A stretch of 64,000 nucleotides of DNA, taken from assembly GCA_019188255.1 (NCBI GenBank), contig JAETXT010000001.1:3534001-3598000 (forward strand). The letters are read 5' to 3'. The notes beneath the pieces were generated by a model. That model saw nothing but the letters and a program-made list of their open reading frames with translations, did no database searches and was not told the origin of the DNA. Every line of letters begins with the position of its first letter. Positions within the stretch are counted from its first letter, which is position 1. Source of the stretch: Verticillium longisporum. Its lineage: Eukaryota > Ascomycota > Sordariomycetes > Glomerellales > Plectosphaerellaceae. A program made the position numbers and the translations under genes. This document shows positions 12,401 through 25,070 of this stretch, in pieces.

Positions 12401-14235
12401 TTACGTCGCACTCGCGTTTGGGAAGATCCCTGTGCCTCACCAAAGTCGGGAAGATGTGCACATGCAAAGTGCCGTGTGCGTGGTCGACTGCGCTCTGCAA
12501 AAGGTAGGTCTTCACGGAGACTGCTCCTCGGCGACATGGCCTGGGAAATGGTTGGCGACCAAAGAGCCTGACGTGGGCTAGATGAAGAGCACGATGACAG
12601 TCTTGTGCTTGCGCGGACTCCTTCTTTTAAATGGGTCAATTGTGATCAATTGGCGAACAAACAAGTAGAGCTTGTTGAGTTATCCCGCAGAAATATCTGC
12701 CAGACGAGATCATGGCCTTAAAGTTGCACTGCGAGACACGGAGACAGCAGCAAGTGGGACGACGTCGTACAAGGCAGACAAGGATATCACATGGCTCAGT
12801 ATAGAAGACTGGCCAGCAAGCTACCTCCAGAGGTGAGTGCACAATCGGGAGAAGAAGCCGCTAGGAACAAAATTGGCCAAATAAGGACAGTCTAGACGCC
12901 CTGCGATGTAGATGTGAGCCTCTGACAGACTACATCAGTGACTTGAAGCGCCGTCATTGAGACTTTGTGCTGAACTTGAGAGGCTCGGAGGACAGCTCGC
13001 AGCTTCGCCGTGGGTATAGCCAGACGTTCACCGCATGCCATGACATCAGCTGTCCGTCTCAGCCGTCGCAGGTCGCACAGGAGGGGTGTGGAAGAAGGGT
13101 GAACACGCGTGACTGCAATTTCTTGATCTCGCCCAGTTTCGTGAGCGGACATCGAGGGCGCGGACAGGAGATGACGGTTCGCACCGCGGCTCATCCACCC
13201 ACTCTGTTTGCCTTCTTCAGCCGGGGTCCACAGTGGCTGCCTAAACCCCTCTGCGTCTCTCTGATTGGCTCCACACTGAGCAGATGCCTCACCGAGAGTT
13301 GAGACTTCCTGCGAAACCAGCTCGGGAGTCCTGGACAAGCAAGAGCTGCATTTGAACGCCCAGGGCGGACTAGCGAGGGGAGGCAACCGCTCCTCACCAA
13401 AAGCTATTGTGGTTGCCTCATAATTCCTTGTTGGACGGCGATACGATTGGGGGGTTCGATCACAGGAAGCTGTCACCCACCTGGACCTCCCCCCCCTCTT
13501 TGCCAAACACCACCACACCTCGAGGTTGCATCTGCCCGAGCGAATCCTGCCCGCTCTCGCACCATGAGGTGATGGACCGGGACTGTTCGCACTTGCATTT
13601 GCACTTTTCGTTTCAACTTGCTTGCCCACGCGGTATTGTTATGTGGTCGGGTACACTTGCTTCACATCATCATCACTGCGCCGATGTCGTCGGGCGGGAG
13701 CCGCCTCATTTCACCATTTCATCCATCGACGTACCGATCTATCTACGTGGGATGCTCTCTTCCTCTTTACATTTCAATCCTAGACTCTGATCCAAAGAGG
13801 CAGAGAGAGGCTTGACGGTTCCTCCTGGCTGTTCTGCCTGTCCCATTCGCCATTCGCCTCACGACTGATGAGCCTCCTTGCTCCCTATTCCTGCGCCTTA
13901 CCTCGATAATCCCTCTGTCCTCCCTCCCCACCCCAGCTTCGCTTTCACACGGCCCGTTCTTTCACTTGCTCTCACCGAGCCACTCCGTCAGTTCAGAGCC
14001 TCCAGGGCACGTCCTTGGACCAACCTCGCTCAAAGCTTTGCTTCTCGCCTATGCTCGCACTATGCCATCAATGTGATTTTGTTTGCGGCAGCATTCACCG
14101 CTAGATCCGACACCCCAAGGCGCGCCGCGCCTCGAAAGTGACTTCGCCAATCTCGCCACTCCCGTCACGAAGTCAGCCTTCAACATTGCCTTGCCACCCC
14201 CCCACTGTCACTGATAATCGCTGTCCCTGGAAATC
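9498..14235. other. Long intergenic region upstream of the first C2H2 gene
   Basis: About 4.7 kb. No open frame in it resembles a known family; the longest (12892-13629, minus) is low in conserved motifs and is crossed by open frames on the other strand. The part from about 13480 to 14235 becomes C/T-rich on the plus strand, as expected of a fungal promoter and 5' leader for the C2H2 gene starting at 14236. No tRNA or rRNA signature was recognised by eye. Confidence 0.4.
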
Positions 14236-17046
14236 ATGTCGAAGGCCTCGGGGTCCTATGCCACCCATGACCGTGACAGTCTCCCAGTACGCTCCATCCC
14301 CCTCTGCATCGCATAGCAAGACCATGATATCCTGACAACTCTTCTTAGTCCTTCTTTGGGGCTCAGCCCCAGGATCTCTTCCCCTCCCCCTCGCAACTTG
14401 GTCCACCGTACCACCTGACGAGGGTAGTGGGGATGGACTCCTCGCGTTCGCAGCCCTTTCATCTACCTGGCCAGGATGTTCTCACCGACATGAACCTTAC
14501 GCCAGGTGGCGGCGACGCCCCTCTTCGTGGAATTCCGAAGCCTTGGAATATCTTGAAGTTTTATGACGCTGGCGCCGATGACAGTCCCTGGGTGCCCCCA
14601 GGTATCATCGTCCCCGATCATCGGGCCGGCCAAGGGCGTCACCAGAACAACCCAACGGCGTTGCGTGATGCCTTTGCTCCTCGATACTCAGAATGGCGCA
14701 GTCCGGGCCCGTCCGAATGTGATACCCTGCCTCCAGGACAGCTTCCATCCGACTCAGGTTATGAGAGCCGCCGGACCAAGCAGAGTATCGCCAACGCCTC
14801 CGTCTTTGGAGATGTCGACCGGGGCCATGAGACCCAGAGTCTGACTGGGCGTATGGATGGTTTTGATCCCTTCGAGGGCATGTCGTCGGCGCCATCATAC
14901 ACAGGCAATTCTGTCAACAACCATGCGTCCATGACCGAGGCCCGTGGCCTGTCAACACTTCGTACGCGAGGGACTGCCCATAGCACAGTGATCATATGCC
15001 CTGACTGTGGAAGCCACCTGAAGACGAAGTCGGAACTAAAGTAATTTTGACCCTCTCCCCAACCATGGGCAACGTCCGTTCGTCACTGACATCGTCGCTA
15101 GCAAACACAAGCAGAGGCACAGCAAGCCTCACAAGTGCGATGTCTCCGGTTGCTCTCGCAAGGAGGGCTTTAGTACAATCAATGATCTGGATCGTCATAA
15201 ACGAAGCGTTCATCGTGACACGGATACTGGCGGGCCCAGATATCGTTGCCACTTGGCGCCGTGCCACAACAAGAAAAAGATCTGGCCAAGGGCAGACAAC
15301 TTCAGATCTCACCTCAAACGCCTTCATCGTGTTGACGCAGTCGACGATGACCTTGCTCAATATTTAATTCCGTAGGTTGCTACGTCGATTCTTTTCATTC
15401 ACTGTTACTTATACTCTTACTCAATCAGGTTTCAACAACAAGATGTCGGAAGCCTTACGGAAGGCATGGATGTGTCCGATTCAACGATTGAAAGCTTCCG
15501 CTTCACACCCTACGACCAGGCAATGCCGCCATCCATGTGGGTAAATCATCAGTCTCAAGACTTGGAAATGACACACCTCGTTGTGGATAGTACCGGCCCT
15601 CGAACAGAGTTGGACATCTCTGATGCGAGCCCAGCCAGCCACGGCTTTTCTGGTCTGGGAGAGCCAAACACAGGACATGCGGTTCATGAATTGCCATTGG
15701 GCCTTGTGCAGGGCGGAAATCCTCAACAAAGAGGAATGAATTGCCGAAAGCACCTGAACTTGACCCAGTATAGAATGGACTCGAACTCGAACTCTTCTGA
15801 TGCTACCACTCCACCAGAGACGACACTTGCTCCCCATCTTCTGATGGGGGGGGATCTTCGGAATTCGAGCATGGAGATTGAACAGAACCCAACAGCTGAC
15901 AGAAGTGATCAAGTCAACGCTTCAGATACGTCTGCTTCCGAGGCAGATGCCGGTTCTTCGTCTGAAGACTTGCATGAGCAGGAGAATCTCATGCGTCGCG
16001 ACGATCACTCGGAGGTCTCAGGTGACCCAAAAGCCACAAGTGCAGGTAGTCTTGTTGAGGTGAAAAATACGCCTCCACTCCCATCGCAAGGTATCGACAC
16101 CGGCGGAGCTCACGACATTTCACCGACATCTACTCAAGACATCACTATGACTGATCAGCAAATCAATGAGTTCCTCCACACTGTACCTAAAGCCGTGTTG
16201 GAGAAGTTCTTGAGAGAGGAGCACAACCCACTTCGCATCGAACCAACACAGGCACGCATAACGGCGCAAGCCAATCCGCAACATCCATGCCCTGGTTGTC
16301 CCAAGAGCTTTCAAAGAAGATGCGATCTCAAGTAAGCAGACCCAAACACATACGACTCATGTGATGAATATTGATTGGGTTTTAGGAAGCACATAAAAAG
16401 ACATGACAAGCCTTATGGCTGTACATTTCTGAATTGTTACAAGAGTTTCGGAAGCAAGAACGATTGGAAACGGCACGAAACCAGTCAACATACTCAGCTT
16501 GAGGTATGGAAATGTAACGAGCGAGCCTCGAATGGGGTGGGAACCACATGCGGCAAGGTATTTCCTCGCCGCGAAGACTTTAAGTTACATCTGCAGGACA
16601 CACACAACTTTCGAGATGTGAGCGCTTTGGAGGCGGAACTGCACAGCTGTCGCATTGGCCGAGATTGTGATTTACGATATTGGTGTGGCTTCTGCGAGAA
16701 GATTATGGGGAGAAGCCACACTGCTATGCATCCTTCGACAAAGCGGTTCGACCACATTGACGACCACTTTTGCGGCCGAAACACGGCCAAGAGGAGCATA
16801 TCGGAGTGGAAACACCTGGAAACCGAGCTCTCGGCAGCTGGCTCTACTCCGAGCTCTGGCAACATGGAGACACCGAAGTCTTCACCTGATCATCAGGCTA
16901 CTGCCCGGATATCTCCATCAAATAGTGGCCGTCTCGTGTCTAATTGCACCCTGCCTGGCAAGAGGAAGTCAGACGACGACAGCGAGTGCCCACAGTCAAG
17001 ACGACCAAGGGGACAATTGGCGACGATGTGGACTTGCGTAGGTTAA
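14236..17046 (+). CDS. C2H2 zinc-finger regulator with two separate finger arrays
   Basis: Five exons: 14236-14286, 14349-15040, 15102-15371, 15429-16331 and 16386-17046, giving 858 residues; all four introns are 54-62 bp and all joins are in phase. I chose the start at 14236 because exon 1 (MSKASGSYATHD) splices in frame into SFFGAQPQDLFPSPSQ; a shorter form could start at 14433. Array one (about residues 232-312) has fingers beginning CPDCGSHLKTKSEL, CDVSGCSRKEGFS and CHLAPCHNKKK. After about 300 acidic, Ser/Thr-rich residues comes array two (about residues 622-720): CPGCPKSFQRRCDLKKH, CTFLNCYKSFGSKNDWKRH and CNERASNGVGTTCGKVF. A Cys/His block (YWCGFCEKIMG, then HIDDHFCG) follows. This arrangement fits a fungal nuclear DNA-binding regulator; its targets are unknown. 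A last intron starting at 17039 (GTAGGT) cannot be excluded. Confidence 0.82.
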
Positions 17047-19140
17047 CATCCGACCCCTCCAATACGAATATCTATTAATTTCATCTAGTGCAATTGCACC
17101 ATGCAGTCCAGTTTCAGGTTCAACCGGGCTTGCGTGTCGTGTCCGCATTCTCGATGTGTCGACTGCCAGTAGAGACGTAGAGCAACCGGCGAAAATTCCA
17201 AATATGGCTGGGGGATTCAGGAAACCAACCAAAAGCATTGCGCAAAATCACCAGGCACCTGCTGCCGAATGTAGTAGTGATTTGGACGCATGGTGATATA
17301 CCATGTGTTGTTTGAGTACGACGAGTCGAGACGTCAGCCTCTAAATATTTCTTGGCTCACGACCAGCTTGTTGTTTGCTGCACTTGCATGTGATCACTTG
17401 GTGACTCGCTCAGACATTCCTTGCTCGCATGGCTCGAGGGCAAGATAGGGAGCAGTCAGGTGCTCAGCCGCGTCCTGTTTCAGCTTTGCGAAGAATTTGG
17501 TAGGCGCTTGATGGTTGTGGTGATCTGGATTTGTACCTTACTTTGCAACTTTTGGCATGTCCAAGATCTGGTGATTCAGTGGAGCGTTGGGGGCGTAGGG
17601 GCACAATCTAGGTCGCGGATGGATGAGCAGATGCTCATGAGCGGCACAGACCCAGGGTTTCGGAGATGCGCGACTATCCATATGGATGGGTATTGGGGGC
17701 CATAAGATGAGCAAGAGGGGAGGGCAGGGGTCAGCAGGGGAAAGAGCGCTGTGGCATATACCAAATAAGCAGAGGAAAAGGATCTTATCGCGGCGCAAGG
17801 TGCTCACGGCTGCAGGTGGTGACGAGGGCAGGCATCTGGGAGTGGACTGGAAATGAATGGTGCCATCGACCAGGGGAAACAGGCCTCCCGGACAGTCACC
17901 TAGGGCGATCTTGCCCGTGCCGACGAGCTGGATGCCCATCTTGTAGGGCTCTTCCCCAGGCATTATTTGCTGGCTGGTAGTTGTTTGCACAGAAATGGAG
18001 GTTTCGGATGAGACGTCGAGTTCACGAGCAGATGACGGAATATTCAGTCTCCTACGTTGGATCGCAATGGGACCGTATCGATATTGGGACCGCGAGGTGC
18101 TTCGCCACGAGGAGCAGAAAGTCTGCCTCCACGTGGGGAGAACCCCCCATGACGGTACAGAGGAGGGAGGAGGGAGGCTGGAGGCTGAGTTTGGCGTCAT
18201 TTGGGGGCTGCGCATGGGCGTCCCATGGGATCGGAGGCCGCTTCCACCTCCGACGGAAGTTTTTGTCCAAGGAAGAAAATAGACGCCGAGGAGACGCCTC
18301 ATGTCTCGGATGAAGTTGGGCCTGACCTCGAAGGATCTTGAGCTCGAAGACGGGGGCGTACGTGTGGCAGGAGGCGCCAGGCGCGCTTCTTCTGGTTTGG
18401 TGGTGTATGTAGGCACATAGGATGGACAGCACCAACACCCACCTCCCAGTACAGATCTGTCTGGCTGGAGTGGCTGGGTTTGGAGATGGAGAGCCAGCGG
18501 ACCTCCCAAACAGCCACTTACGTGACACACTGAGGCGAAGGGGGATTCGAATGAGGGTGTCAAGAATTCGATGTGGTTACTCCCTCCGAACTGACAGACC
18601 GGTCTCACTCACCAACGACCAGGGGGGGCGATGATTGTCATGAGTGGAGGAGGCGGAGGCGACCCGTCAGTGGCATTGTCAGTGTCAGTGTCAGTGTTGG
18701 TGCCCATGTTTTGAATGTCGGTTGCCCATAGTCAGTGAAGAACGGAGGCGATGAAGATGAGGCAACCAGGGCTCAGCGCGCGCCTCGCATCCGGCCCAAC
18801 CACAGAACGTTTGGAATTACATGGGAGGGGGTCCAGAGTTTGGGTCAGTGAGTTGCGTCGAGTGAATTTTCCTAATTAGGCCTTCGGTCATGGAATTTGG
18901 CAATGTGCCAAGCAGTGCTGAAGGATAGTGAATGGCAGGACAGCCAAGAGGGGGGGGGAGGGATGTGACAGGGGTGCGGGGAGGTGGGGAGGTGCCCAAG
19001 ACTCTCTGTATACAGGTGGGTAAGAAGTGCTGTGAATACCTTAAAAGAAGGTACCTCTAGATAGTAGGTATGCTGGTGGCAGAAGTCCAGTGGACGCCCA
19101 GGTCACCCCAAGCGGATCTTCAGGGCACCCCACCCCCCTG

Positions 19141-19190
19141 TACCTACCTACCTCGATACCTAGGTAGGTACCTAGGGTAAGGTACCTGAT
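19141..19190. repeat. Palindromic ACCTACC/CCTAGG/GGTACC motif cluster
   Basis: Tandem TACC units run into CCTAGG and GGTACC palindromes (TACCTACCTACC, then ACCTAGGTAGGTACC). The same motif family recurs at many other intergenic places in the window and in none of the annotated exons. Confidence 0.8.
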
Positions 19191-19515
19191 ATCTATTGCA
19201 CACTGGACATTGGGCGAGATACACAGCCGGCGACTCGAGGAGCCCCATGCAGGTGCCCAGTAGCATGGCACGATGGTCTGATGCACCTCGAGAGCGCGGT
19301 GGGGCTCCTCAATGTCCCGTCCACGTCCATTCGGGCCCGATGCGTCTCCTTTCGCTCCCGTCCTCCAAAGACCTTGTACGACGGCCAAGTCTTGCACATG
19401 GCGCAGATAGGTACGCATCGGATCATCTCTGCAGGCATTGCCAATAGGTGTACCCAGGATTCTCCCATGTTCCGATGACTTGGGCCTTAGGGGCTCGCAG
19501 GTTTCCCCTGATACC

Positions 19516-19540
19516 GATGAACGATGAACGATGAACGATG
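19516..19540 (+). repeat. GATGAAC tandem repeat
   Basis: Three exact copies of the 7-bp unit GATGAAC followed by a partial fourth. Non-coding microsatellite. Confidence 0.85.
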
Positions 19541-19587
19541 TGGGTCAGTCCCAGCCAACAGGCGCCAACCGACATACTCTCTCTCTC

Positions 19588-19652
19588 TACCTCAGGTACC
19601 TAGGTAGGTAGGTACCTTAGGTACCTTAGGTACCTAGGTACCTTAAGGTAGG
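19588..19652. repeat. Palindromic CCTAGG/GGTACC motif cluster
   Basis: Densest occurrence of the motif in the window: repeated AGGTACCTAGG, TAGGTAGGTACC and CCTTAGGTACC units over about 65 bp, largely self-complementary. Confidence 0.85.
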
Positions 19653-20881
19653 CAACGAGTCTGCCTGCCTTCGCCTGCCCAGCACCTCCAGGCTTGGACG
19701 CCTTGACGACGTGCGGATCGCCTTTGGCGATTTATCTACTTCACCGCCGTGGGCCAAACGACATCGGATCTTCGATCTACGGGCAGAGGGCAGAGCGCTT
19801 CTTTTCCACCATTTCCCTTTGCTTTTTCTTTGCGTCCTGCCTCATGATGACAGGCGTTCCCGTACTGTTCCGTCACAGGGGACGACGGCCAAGGCCTCCC
19901 GAGGTCCAACCCAAGGTGCTGGCGCCATGTCTTGCTCCATGGGCGCTTCATCCTCCCGCATGTCTCCATGCTATGCCATGCAGTTCAGCCCCAGCGTCTA
20001 GGTAGACCAGCTGGGAGGCGAGCCGGACTGGACGAAGTAGGGATCGACTGAATGGAAAACATGCCAGAGAGGACCGGCCACCGAAGAAGTCACATCAACA
20101 ACCCCCGCTCATCCTTCACCACTCCCCCCTCCTTGCCTGGACGACCAACCGTACCCCCCTCCTCCTCGTCCTTGCCCCTCCTGCAGAGGCCTGGGCCGCG
20201 CCCCGTGGCTCGCTCGGATTTACCTGTCCATGCCGTCAGAATGCCAATTCGGGACCTGCCACCTCATGTCCAGGGGTAGCATGCCAGCCCTCATCCCCTT
20301 CAGATCCTGGCCGCTACCGAGTCGGCGAGGGCTCGAGAGCCAAGTATACTTACTTGTACGACGCGACACGTCCATCCACCCGTCCAGGCCGACTTCTGGA
20401 CCACTCCACTCCACCATCGCCTCCAGCGTGCAGTGAGCCCTGGAGTGTACCTTGACTTGAGATTGAGGCTCTGCTCCCATGCCCATGCTTGTTTTGGGGG
20501 CAGTTGCTGTCCCCTCTGGCTCCCTCTGCTGTGCCCGTCCCTTCCTCTGCCGAGCGTCTGCTTAGTACTAATACGAAAGGGCAGACACTGTCGCGCAAAG
20601 TGCCATCCGTGACCCTCCTGTTCCGTCTATCGACAAACTATAACACTCCTCTTGATACCCTCATCCCTCTTCGTCATCGGCAATCCACCTGCTTCTCTCC
20701 CCCGAGCCTGGTTGTTGCTGTTCCACTCGCATCATAGCACGGGATAGCTGCCGCCTATCTCTCCCGCAAAGCATCCCTAAACACCTAGTTCTCTCGACAC
20801 TCTGCAGCCTCTTCCTCGCTGTGTTACTTTCCACGCAGTACCTGTTTCTGTGCTCTCCCGTTGTTGAACGACCCAGACAAC

Positions 20882-22637
20882 ATGACATACCACATATTCC
20901 GCCTCGACAGGCGACTCACGCAGGGCCCCTTCTACCCCGAACACCAGGACTACGGTCAGAATCAGGCCTCTCATACCGAGGATGCCCTGGACTTTGATAT
21001 GCCACCACCAATCGATCCGAATCTTGAGCAAGGCCTGACAACTCACCTGGGAGCCATGTCATGGCCAGGTGTACACACCCATCAGCTCCAGCAATACATG
21101 GTCGGACCGTCAACCTCTTTCTTTGCCCTCGGCCAGTTCCAGGCCAACTACGCGTATTCCCAGCATGATGTGAATCCACTTCCACCCGTCTCCCAGGGCC
21201 GCCATGGCTCTCCCTTTTCCCAGCACCACTCGTCTTCTTGCAGCGACTCGTTGAGTCCACCTACCGAAATCGATGTTCTGCCCTCCACGCCCCCCGACAT
21301 GTCAGCGACATCTCCATTCTCGCAGACCAGCAAATTCCAACCGTCCTGGGATGTGCAGCAGTCGAACCTGTACACCATGACAGGGATCGTCCCGACGCAA
21401 GATAATCCCTATGTCAGCCTACTGGACGTCAACCCCTCCCAGGATATCTTTGAGAACGAGAAGGCCCCTGAATACGATGGCTCCATGGCTCTTAGCTTCA
21501 GCAGCGCCGGGTCGCAATCAGAGATGGAAGTGCAAGTCAAGGACGAGATTTTCGTTGCGAATTCCCAGTCTCAGCCTACCTACCCCGACCCCGACTACGA
21601 GGAGCGCGACCAGTCCGAGCTCGAGGTAGAGGAGATGATAATGAAACACGAGGACGAGGACAAGGAGTGGACACCCCATCCTTCCAGGAAACGGACACGC
21701 AGTGACGCAAACAAGGCTCAGCATGTCGCCACGCGACCTGCGCGGAAGCGTTCCAAGGCGCATGCTCTACCACGTGCAGTTCCGTCAAAGTCCAGCTACG
21801 AGGCGCCTCATTCCACGAAGCATGCATTGTCGTGCGAGGCTTGCGCCCAGGGGCCGTTCCGAGACGAGGCGGCGTTGCAGAAGCATATGAAAGGCAAACA
21901 TATCCGCCCCTTTGTCTGCATCTTCAATTTTGCCGGCTGTTCATCGAGCTTTCCCAGTAAAAATGAGTGGAAGCGTCACGTTGTCACACAGCACCTGGCC
22001 CTGAGCTTTTGGCACTGCAAACAAGACGCATGCGAGAGCTGCACCAACCCGTCCTCCCCTTCTCAGCAGGGTTCCCCTGCCACCGGCACCCTTCGCCGCT
22101 GCCTCGTGGTGCCATCTTCAACCGCAAAGACCTCTACACCCAGCATGTGCGCCGCATGCATGTCCCCCTCCCATCGCCAAGGCTCTGCGCCAGAGAAAAC
22201 CGACCCCTGAGTGGGACGATCGTCTGCGCGAGATGCAGACTGAAGCAGAGCGACGACGATGCGAACTTCCAACACACATGCAGTGCCCTGCAGCCCGCTG
22301 CGACATGGTGTTCTCGGGGGCGAATGCCTGGGACGAGCGCATGGAGCACGTCGCCAAGCACCTTGAGAAGGCTTCTGAGGGCCGTGAGCCGATGCTCTCA
22401 TTCGGAGGTGATGAGGATCCTACCCTCACCAATTGGGCGGCGAGTCCCGGGGTCGGCGTCGTGCGCAAGACGGACGCTGGTGAGTGGGAGCTGATGCACC
22501 CCCTCCGGGGGCAGTCAGCCTCTGCCGGCGGTAATGCGAAGAGAGGCGCGAAGGGCCACTCATCATCCAGTCCACAAGCAGCCAGGTATGAGGAGGAGTT
22601 GGCGGATGATGTTGATGCCGACGGCGAAGAAGACTGA
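20882..22637 (+). CDS. C2H2 zinc-finger regulator, two frame breaks
   Basis: Reading from ATG 20882 (an upstream in-frame extension has no ATG), the N-terminal half is Pro/Ser/Gln-rich with an acidic stretch (VEEMIMKHEDEDKE) and a basic segment (RPARKRSKAHA) that could act as a nuclear localisation signal. The finger region reads CEACAQGPFRDEAALQKH, CIFNFAGCSSSFPSKNEWKRH, HCKQDAC, then NRKDLYTQHVRRMH and, further on, CPAARCDMVFSGANAWDERMEH. This is a well-known fungal C2H2 layout. The open frame shifts twice: between the HCKQDAC finger (22016) and PLPRGAIFN (22095), and at the C5 run 22164-22168 between MHV and the PIAKALRQRKPTPEW segment. Each requires one missing base. With both restored, the gene is 1758 nt (585 residues). 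A naive translation stops at 22210. The finger SKNEWKRH resembles SKNDWKRH of the C2H2 gene upstream, so the two belong to the same broad family. Confidence 0.75.
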
Positions 22638-25070
22638 TGACACACGAATTGTACCTTGACGGCCTTTGTCTTGCGCGTATGCTGGTCACGGTTTTATGGT
22701 TTATGGGCGTTTTTGGAGCAAGTATGATATCCCTAATGCTTTCGGAGGCTGCTATGCGAGGAGGGTCTGTCTCTACCTCTCTCTCTCTCATGTTTTTATA
22801 ATTGGGTGATCTGCTTTTGCTGTTTTCTCTTCTTTCTATTCTTTCTCCTCATATACGCTACTGTGTTTCCTTCCAGATAATGCAAAGTGTCACAGAGACA
22901 TGTTTAGACCGGGCATGTCCGTTGCATTTTTCCAGTGTCAATCATCATTATGAGAATTCTTCTAAAACTGGCCACACAACCTGTCTCGGTGCAGTGGTCA
23001 CGCGCCAGTTGCCGGCCTGGGCAGCTGGTCCCCTCGTCTGAGCCACGAATCGAGACGACGAGATTAGCAACACGCTCCGTGCCTGCCCACGAGCGCCATG
23101 GAGCTAGAGGAAAGAAACGTCCGGCGATTGTTCTGTGTGCGATCGTGATGACCAACGCCATTGGTGGCTTCCCAGGACGACGTGGGGTGCCCGGCGCTAT
23201 GGAGGGGCGTTGGTCAGTGGCGCTGTCTGATGTGCTGGAGGGCGCCGAAATTAGGGGCAGAGGATTGGGGAGAGGGAGGTGGTGGGAGCGGGGGTGTTCG
23301 GATGGGGTAGACGACGATGCGAAATCCCCGGGGGACAGGGGAGGGGGACCCTTCTGGAAGAGAAAGAGGAGCAAAAGGAGGGGGGGGGGTATGTTGCTGG
23401 GCCAAGAAAGAGGGTGGTCATATATTATGGAACGTGGTCTCTTTTGGCGCCTTATCATAGTTTGGTTGACCGGTGACTGCAGGTTTCTCTTTCGGGTCAT
23501 AGGAGGCTGAACTATTTGTCTTGGTAGTTCGCCTACCGGGCCTAGGGCTGAGACGGAGGTCTGGGCCCGGGGCTCTTGGTCGGCGCTTGTGGGGCCGGTT
23601 TCGGGTCTCCACTGGAGTGACTGGTGAATATCACCTACCTTACCCATCTCCCTACCTGGGTATGTTAGGCGAAAGCCTTCTCGGCGTACCCTTTTCTCGA
23701 TCTATTTATATGAAATCATGAAATGGTGTTATTTCTGGACCTGACTGAGGCAGGTGAGGGTTGGACTGCTTCGTGCGACGATGCGGACTGGGTTCCGCAG
23801 CCACATTTCCGGTGATGGCCTGGGAAGGGCAGGGAGCGTCTAAATTCGGGTAACACAACGTCGACAGGGACACGCATCGAAAGGAAAGGTATGACAGCGT
23901 CGTTGCAGTCATCTTAGAGGCGTTTCTTGAACGGGAATAGGAGGGGGCGTGAAGGGCAGTAGTATCTCACAGGAAGGTCATCAGACCTCAATGTGCATTG
24001 CGCCAATTGATTCAGCACGAGCTGCGCTTCATGACTATAGTTGAGTCATCCTTCTCCGGGATCTTTCCTGACCATCGCTGGCTGCTGTCTGCCTACTGAG
24101 GTTGAATGAAGGGGTCCGCCAGCCTGACGCGATTCTCTTCGCCGCGTGAGGATTTGGTGAAGCAAGCAGGAAGCTCGGGGGCTGTGAAGTCCGACACAAT
24201 CACGTCGCACGATAGGACGTCATTCAAGTCGTCATTCAAGTAGCAGCAGGTATATCGTTCGCGGCTCAGTTCCAACAGATGTTTTGCTTCATCAAGACAG
24301 ACTTCATGAAGGCGCACCTCCCGAAGCAGATGCCATGCCAAGACTTGGCGAAAAGCAGACAGGAAACATAGGGAGGGAAGAGTCACGTGGCACAGCCGGC
24401 ACAAAAGCCGGGGACCGCCCCACCAGTACTTGCGATGTCCAAGGTGCCAAGCAAGGAACGACCCTGAAAGTTCTTGCTTCGCACCTGGCTCCAGTGCTCA
24501 ACTCCAGCGAGTCCTGCAGCAAGCGAGCTAAAAACAGAGCTGGAGCTACCCTGCCGCAGCTGAGCCACACTGATGATGGCAAGGCGTCCCTCCCTCTTCC
24601 TAGACCCATTCCCCCTCCCCACTTCCGCAACCGGCGATACGAGTGAGCAACGACCATCGCCATGGTCGGTTCGCTGCCAGACAGATGGTGCGCCGTCGCT
24701 TCTCTCAAGAAGCCAGACTTGGCCTGACGTGCATCTCACCCACCTCGCTACGGCAAGTCCAAACACAACGATACGACATCTTGCAACAACAGCCGCAACA
24801 TCACCACTGGCATCCATAATTGCTACGTCATAAGAACCCCGGACCTTCCCTGCGGTAGGTACCTACTTTACCCTACCGCGCCAGGTACCACTCATCATCC
24901 CAGCTTCGCCCCAGCTCCAGCAGTCAGCAAACCGCCGGCCAACGCTTGAAGGCGCCTCGCTCGACACGAGTCGATTTCCACCCTTCTCCTCCCCTCTCTG
25001 CAGCCACCTTTGTCCATCTCACTCATCTCCTCACACAAGGTACCTTACCCGACATTCGACCGCCGCCATC
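22638..25070. other. Intergenic region upstream of the Kelch gene
   Basis: About 2.4 kb between two plus-strand genes. It contains the 3' flank of the C2H2 gene, a G-rich stretch (23220-23400), a short G9 run near 23380, TACC/GGTACC motif repeats (23630-23665, 24854-24891, 25037-25050) and the Kelch gene promoter. No gene is recognised. Confidence 0.4.

Larger units (their letters stand above)
17047..20881. other. Intergenic region between the two C2H2 genes
   Basis: About 3.8 kb. It contains two dense clusters of the palindromic ACCTACCTAGG/GGTACC motif (19141-19190 and 19588-19652) and a GATGAAC tandem repeat (19516-19540). From about 20040 on the plus strand is C/T-rich, as in a fungal promoter. 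A 356-codon open frame on the minus strand (17538-18608) has no recognisable domain and is treated as chance. Confidence 0.4.

Noticed and set aside
12892..13629. A 245-codon open frame on the minus strand
   Set aside because: Composition (Ser/Arg/Thr) and lack of any family motif suggest chance; it also overlaps plus-strand frames.
18536..18566. A possible tRNA T-arm (GGGATTCGAATG)
   Set aside because: No matching stem around the loop and no A-box at the expected distance on either strand.
17538..18608. A 356-codon open frame on the minus strand
   Set aside because: It has no recognisable domain, is rich in Pro/Ser/Arg, has open frames on the opposite strand over the same stretch, and sits in GC-rich intergenic DNA where long chance frames occur.
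22016..22210. An intron explaining the frame changes in the second C2H2 gene
   Set aside because: No donor and acceptor pair in this stretch restores the conserved finger sequence; one-base losses explain both shifts more simply.
22904..23647. A 247-codon minus-strand frame opposite a 191-codon plus-strand frame
   Set aside because: Both are low-complexity products of a G-rich stretch; neither shows a conserved motif or splice structure.
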